The notes beneath the pieces are model-generated. The model was not told the origin of the DNA and did no database searches. It saw only the letters and a program-made list of their open reading frames with translations. 39,060 nucleotides of DNA from a virus: positions 1-39,060 of the IMG/VR virus record IMGVR_UViG_3300017963_000145. One strand, written 5' to 3'. Of the stretch, positions 36,453 to 39,060 are shown piece after piece (position 1 is the first letter of the stretch; the number at the start of each line of letters is the position of its first letter). A program made the position numbers and the translations under genes.

Positions 36453-37199
36453 TTATTTGAGCTTCTTTAAATCCTCATGGAGCTCTTTTCCAGTAGCAAC
36501 TCCTTTTTTAATGATAATATTTACTTCTTTTTCATCAATATTATTATTTAACAATGTATTTGTTAATAAAGTAATTACAGAATCAGCAAATTTTTTTAGA
36601 GAATAGATGTCCCTATATTTATCTTCTAATGCCATAATATCATTCCATAACTCATCTTTTATATTTCTAACCATTGGTGTCCCCTTTGTTTTTTTACGGA
36701 TTTGAATTGTATGCCGTCCTTTTTTTATTGCATCTTGGTGATTGTCTTTATGAGTTCCCAAAAATAGATGTTGTGGGTTACAACACGATCTCACGTCGCA
36801 TGTGTGACATACTAGAAGCCCCTCTGGTATTTCGCCATTGAATAGTTGGTAAGACAAACGATGAGCCGAAACTCTTCTTTTAACAGATGAATTTCTTAAT
36901 CTCCCGTACCCATTTCTTTCTATGTAAAAAGGCCAAATTTTACAGCCATTTTTATCTGGTTTAATATTATTAATAATCTCAATAAACTTCTTGTCAGATA
37001 TTTTTTGGTGACAACCGCAAGATATAACCCTTTTTTCTACTAGATGATCTCTTCTGACTAATTTTTTTTCACCACATTCACATTGGCATTCCCAAAAGTA
37101 TTGATACAATTTTCCAGTTTTTTTGATGTGTGAAAATTTTAATACAGTTAGTTTCCCACTTTTTAATCCAGTAAGATCTTTAATTTCACCTTTTTTCAT
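36453..37199 (-). CDS. Free-standing HNH endonuclease (248 aa)
   Basis: The N-terminus is a zinc-binding module with 'YFWECQCECGEKKLVRRDHL' and 'VISCGCHQK' (C38, C40, C42, C61, C63), preceded by 'DLTGLKSGKLTVL', as in AP2/NUMOD-type phage HNH proteins. The HNH core follows as 'AHRLSYQLFNGEIPEG', 'LLVCHTCDVRSCCNPQHLFL' and 'GTHKDNHQDAIKKGRH'. The last 70 residues are helical and may bind DNA. It is not inside an intron or intein, so it probably homes into the intergenic region near the spike gene. Its start overlaps the end of the ribbon-helix-helix gene. Confidence 0.88.
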   Translation of the reverse strand: MKKGEIKDLTGLKSGKLTVLKFSHIKKTGKLYQYFWECQCECGEKKLVRRDHLVEKRVISCGCHQKISDKKFIEIINNIKPDKNGCKIWPFYIERNGYGRLRNSSVKRRVSAHRLSYQLFNGEIPEGLLVCHTCDVRSCCNPQHLFLGTHKDNHQDAIKKGRHTIQIRKKTKGTPMVRNIKDELWNDIMALEDKYRDIYSLKKFADSVITLLTNTLLNNNIDEKEVNIIIKKGVATGKELHEDLKKLK

Positions 37200-37368
37200 T
37201 TATTTCTTCCTCACATAATATCTCGCTAAAAGAATATAATGCTTTTTCTACAAATTCTTTAATCGTCATCCCACGTGATGTAGCTGCAAGTTTTATCTCT
37301 AAATGTTTGTGCTCTGGGAGGTCTAAGGCTATTCTTTTTATCTTTTCAATTTTTTTATTACTAGACAT
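37186..37368 (-). CDS. Ribbon-helix-helix DNA-binding protein (60 aa)
   Basis: The 60-residue protein fits the Arc/MetJ-type ribbon-helix-helix layout: a strand 'KIKRIALDLPEHKHLEIKLA', then helices 'AATSRGMTIKEFVEKALYSF'. Such proteins act as dimers that repress their own operon. Here it is the first gene of a two-gene unit with the HNH endonuclease (14-base overlap). It may therefore limit endonuclease expression, or regulate the divergent spike promoter 75 bases away. No toxin partner is visible. Confidence 0.7.
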   Translation of the reverse strand: MSSNKKIEKIKRIALDLPEHKHLEIKLAATSRGMTIKEFVEKALYSFSEILCEEEINEKR

Positions 37369-37443
37369 GTGTTAAGCTCAACTTGTAATAATTAACTATT
37401 TAAATTGTTACATATTTAAAAATTTTAAACAAGGAGAAATATT

Positions 37444-39060
37444 ATGCCTAGTAATAATAGAGATGGATATGGATTTGGATTAGGTGGCCCTACTCCAAGA
37501 CTATCTCCAACGCCTGTTATCGCAAGACGTGTGCCTGCAACGACAGATACAGACTATGCTTTAGGAACTACGTGGATTAACGAAGTTACCAATCAAGCCT
37601 GGGTGATGACTGGAGCGTCCGGGGGAGCAGCGACGTGGTCAATTTCAAGTCCGGGGGCCTCAGACGTTGACACCATCAACGGCCTGTCCCCAGTAGCCGG
37701 TAATATCATCATAGACGGCGGTACAAACGTCACAGACGTAAACGCAGGTAATACCGTAACCTTAAACCTAGATGATGCCATAACGCTGGCAACAAGCGTA
37801 ACATCACCAATATATACTTCAGCAGCGGCGATGGATATAAACGCTCCAGCGGGAAGTAATATCACAATCCAACTTGGAGATGCAGCAGGGGCTAATATAC
37901 TAGAGATAGAAGATTCAGCTTCAGCAGCAGTAGCAACAATTGATTCTAATGGTGTAGCAACATTTGTTGGAATGGATGGAGTATTAGGTGGAGTAACACC
38001 AGCAGCCATTACAGGAACAACAATTACAGCAAATACCTCTGTAACAGCTCCAGTATACACAGCTAATGCAGCAGATGCATTAGTTCAAGCAGGTGGAGTA
38101 AACGATGTTGTTTTAAGATTAGGCGATGCCGCAGGAGCGACTTTCTTTAGAGTTCAAGACAGTGCTTCTGGAGATCTTTATACTATTGACTCTAGTGGTG
38201 CACATAGCACATTTGCTGGATTAACAGTATCTGGAGCTGCAATCTCTCTTAATGATAACTCAAACTTTAATACAACAATAAATACAGGGACATCAACAGG
38301 AACCGTTTCTGTTGGAAGTGCTAATGCAGGAGCTATAACAATAGATTCGGGCGCAGGTGTTTCAATAGACGGTGCTACTGCCTCTAACTTCACAGTTACA
38401 GGAGCAGCGCAGGATCTAACATTAGGAGCTACTGGTGGTTCTATCAATGTTGTAGCAACAGAAGCAGATGCACAAGCTATATTAATAGATGCATCTAACG
38501 CGGCAGGTGGTATTGATGTTGATTGTGGTACAGGAGGCTTCGATCTTCTAACTACAGGTGGAGGATTCTCTATAGATGGAGAAGCAGCATCAAATATTAC
38601 AGTAACAAGCGCTGGGCTAGATTTAAGCCTTCAAGGTGTTGGTTGTGCAGTAAATATTACATCTACTGAAGCTCAAAATGATGCTATACATATCAATGCA
38701 TCAGCAGCTAATGGTGGAGTTCAAATCCACGCAGGAACAGGTGGAATCTTGATAGGAGATGAAGCAGATACTGCAGGCATCACAATTGGTAATATAGCTC
38801 CTACACAAAATAGAACTATAGTTATCGGTTCTGGTACTGTCGTAACAGCAGCCGTAACTGATGATATAAGCATTGGTGATGGTGGTGCTACAACTAATGT
38901 TAACTCAATAAAGCATGTTGATATTAACAATGGTGGGGTAACACTTGGTGAAGTAAATACTTATATTGCTGGAGGTGCTGTTACTTCAGGTACTCATCTT
39001 ACAGAGATATCTTGCGGAAACGTAGCAGCTGGTACAGCAACATTAAATTTATCTGATGGA
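37444..39060 (+). CDS. Tail spike/fibre protein, N-terminal part (continues at base 1)
   Basis: The gene starts at ATG 37444 with AAGGAG upstream and has no stop before the window end. It continues in the same frame from base 1 to 1233 on the circular molecule, giving 908 residues. Residues 1-60 ('RVPATTDTDYALGTTWINEV', 'TNQAWVMTG') resemble the attachment domain of the 7189 fibre. From residue 75 the sequence is a long shaft of Gly/Ala/Thr/Ser/Asn repeats ('VDTINGLSPVAGNIIIDGGT', 'INTGTSTGTVSVGSANAG'). Minus-strand open frames across it are shadows of this biased sequence. Confidence 0.85.
   Translation, partial: MPSNNRDGYGFGLGGPTPRLSPTPVIARRVPATTDTDYALGTTWINEVTNQAWVMTGASGGAATWSISSPGASDVDTINGLSPVAGNIIIDGGTNVTDVNAGNTVTLNLDDAITLATSVTSPIYTSAAAMDINAPAGSNITIQLGDAAGANILEIEDSASAAVATIDSNGVATFVGMDGVLGGVTPAAITGTTITANTSVTAPVYTANAADALVQAGGVNDVVLRLGDAAGATFFRVQDSASGDLYTIDSSGAHSTFAGLTVSGAAISLNDNSNFNTTINTGTSTGTVSVGSANAGAITIDSGAGVSIDGATASNFTVTGAAQDLTLGATGGSINVVATEADAQAILIDASNAAGGIDVDCGTGGFDLLTTGGGFSIDGEAASNITVTSAGLDLSLQGVGCAVNITSTEAQNDAIHINASAANGGVQIHAGTGGILIGDEADTAGITIGNIAPTQNRTIVIGSGTVVTAAVTDDISIGDGGATTNVNSIKHVDINNGGVTLGEVNTYIAGGAVTSGTHLTEISCGNVAAGTATLNLSDG
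38938..39060. repeat. Terminal overlap, copy 2 (circular contig)
   Basis: Identical to bases 1-123, as described for copy 1. It should be counted once when the circle is closed. Confidence 0.95.

Noticed and set aside
37593-38447. Minus-strand frames of 155 and 89 codons (also 57-368 and 5064-5471)
   Set aside because: They mirror Gly/Thr/Ala/Asn-rich fibre repeats; the biased codons leave the opposite strand open. The products are Val/Pro/Ala-rich shadows.
1-39060. tRNA genes or a CRISPR array
   Set aside because: No cloverleaf with a TTCRA arm and no regularly spaced repeat-spacer pattern was found. The iterons are too few and too closely spaced to be an array.

Overview
The window is essentially the complete genome of a tailed dsDNA phage with podovirus-like gene content, opened at an arbitrary point inside a tail gene. 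The last 123 bases (38938-39060) repeat the first 123, and the reading frame that starts at 37444 continues without interruption into the frame ending at 1233. The molecule therefore closes into a circle of about 38,937 bp. It is AT-rich, uses standard stop codons, and most genes have strong AGGAG-type ribosome binding sites. No integrase, DNA polymerase, tRNA gene, CRISPR array or recognisable endolysin was found.

Layout. (1) From 37444 through the junction to 9768 (+): tail spikes and fibres, including two beta-helix proteins and two with C1q-like C-terminal domains, ending in two small membrane or lipoprotein genes. (2) 9743-13902 (-): a replication and recombination block. It holds an Hc1-like histone, a lambda-O-like initiator with an internal array of three iterons, a YqaJ exonuclease and an ERF annealing protein. 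A structured 480-base gap divides it. (3) 13903-16267: a small Cro-like regulator with two operators, then accessory genes: a DUF1064 nuclease-like protein, zinc-ribbon peptides, a secreted beta-barrel-like protein and a HAD phosphatase. (4) 16331-24833 (+): small terminase subunit, large terminase subunit (interrupted by an intein), portal, small accessory genes and scaffold. (5) 24848-35685 (+): major capsid protein (interrupted by a group I intron), head and tail-completion proteins, tail nozzle and ejection proteins. (6) 35692-37368: three tiny overlapping membrane-protein genes (-), one orphan gene (+), and an HNH endonuclease with a ribbon-helix-helix protein (-).

How it works together. 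The phage appears to use the host replisome, recruited by its own initiator at iterons inside the initiator gene, and to recombine with an exonuclease/annealing pair. TerS/TerL package DNA into a capsid of an N4-gp56-like major capsid protein, scaffold and P22-like portal. The tail nozzle carries a varied set of spikes. A 16-bp operator family links the Cro-like switch to the promoter of the packaging genes.

Most notable are two selfish elements in essential genes. The TerL intein carries its HNH endonuclease as a separate gene in a different reading frame inside the intein. The capsid gene has a group I intron whose LAGLIDADG endonuclease is on the opposite strand. A free-standing HNH gene and an HNH remnant are also present. 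The host is unknown. The Hc1-like histone and a secreted barrel-like protein that, from memory, resembles families of environmental Chlamydiae suggest a chlamydia-like host, but this is only a hypothesis.
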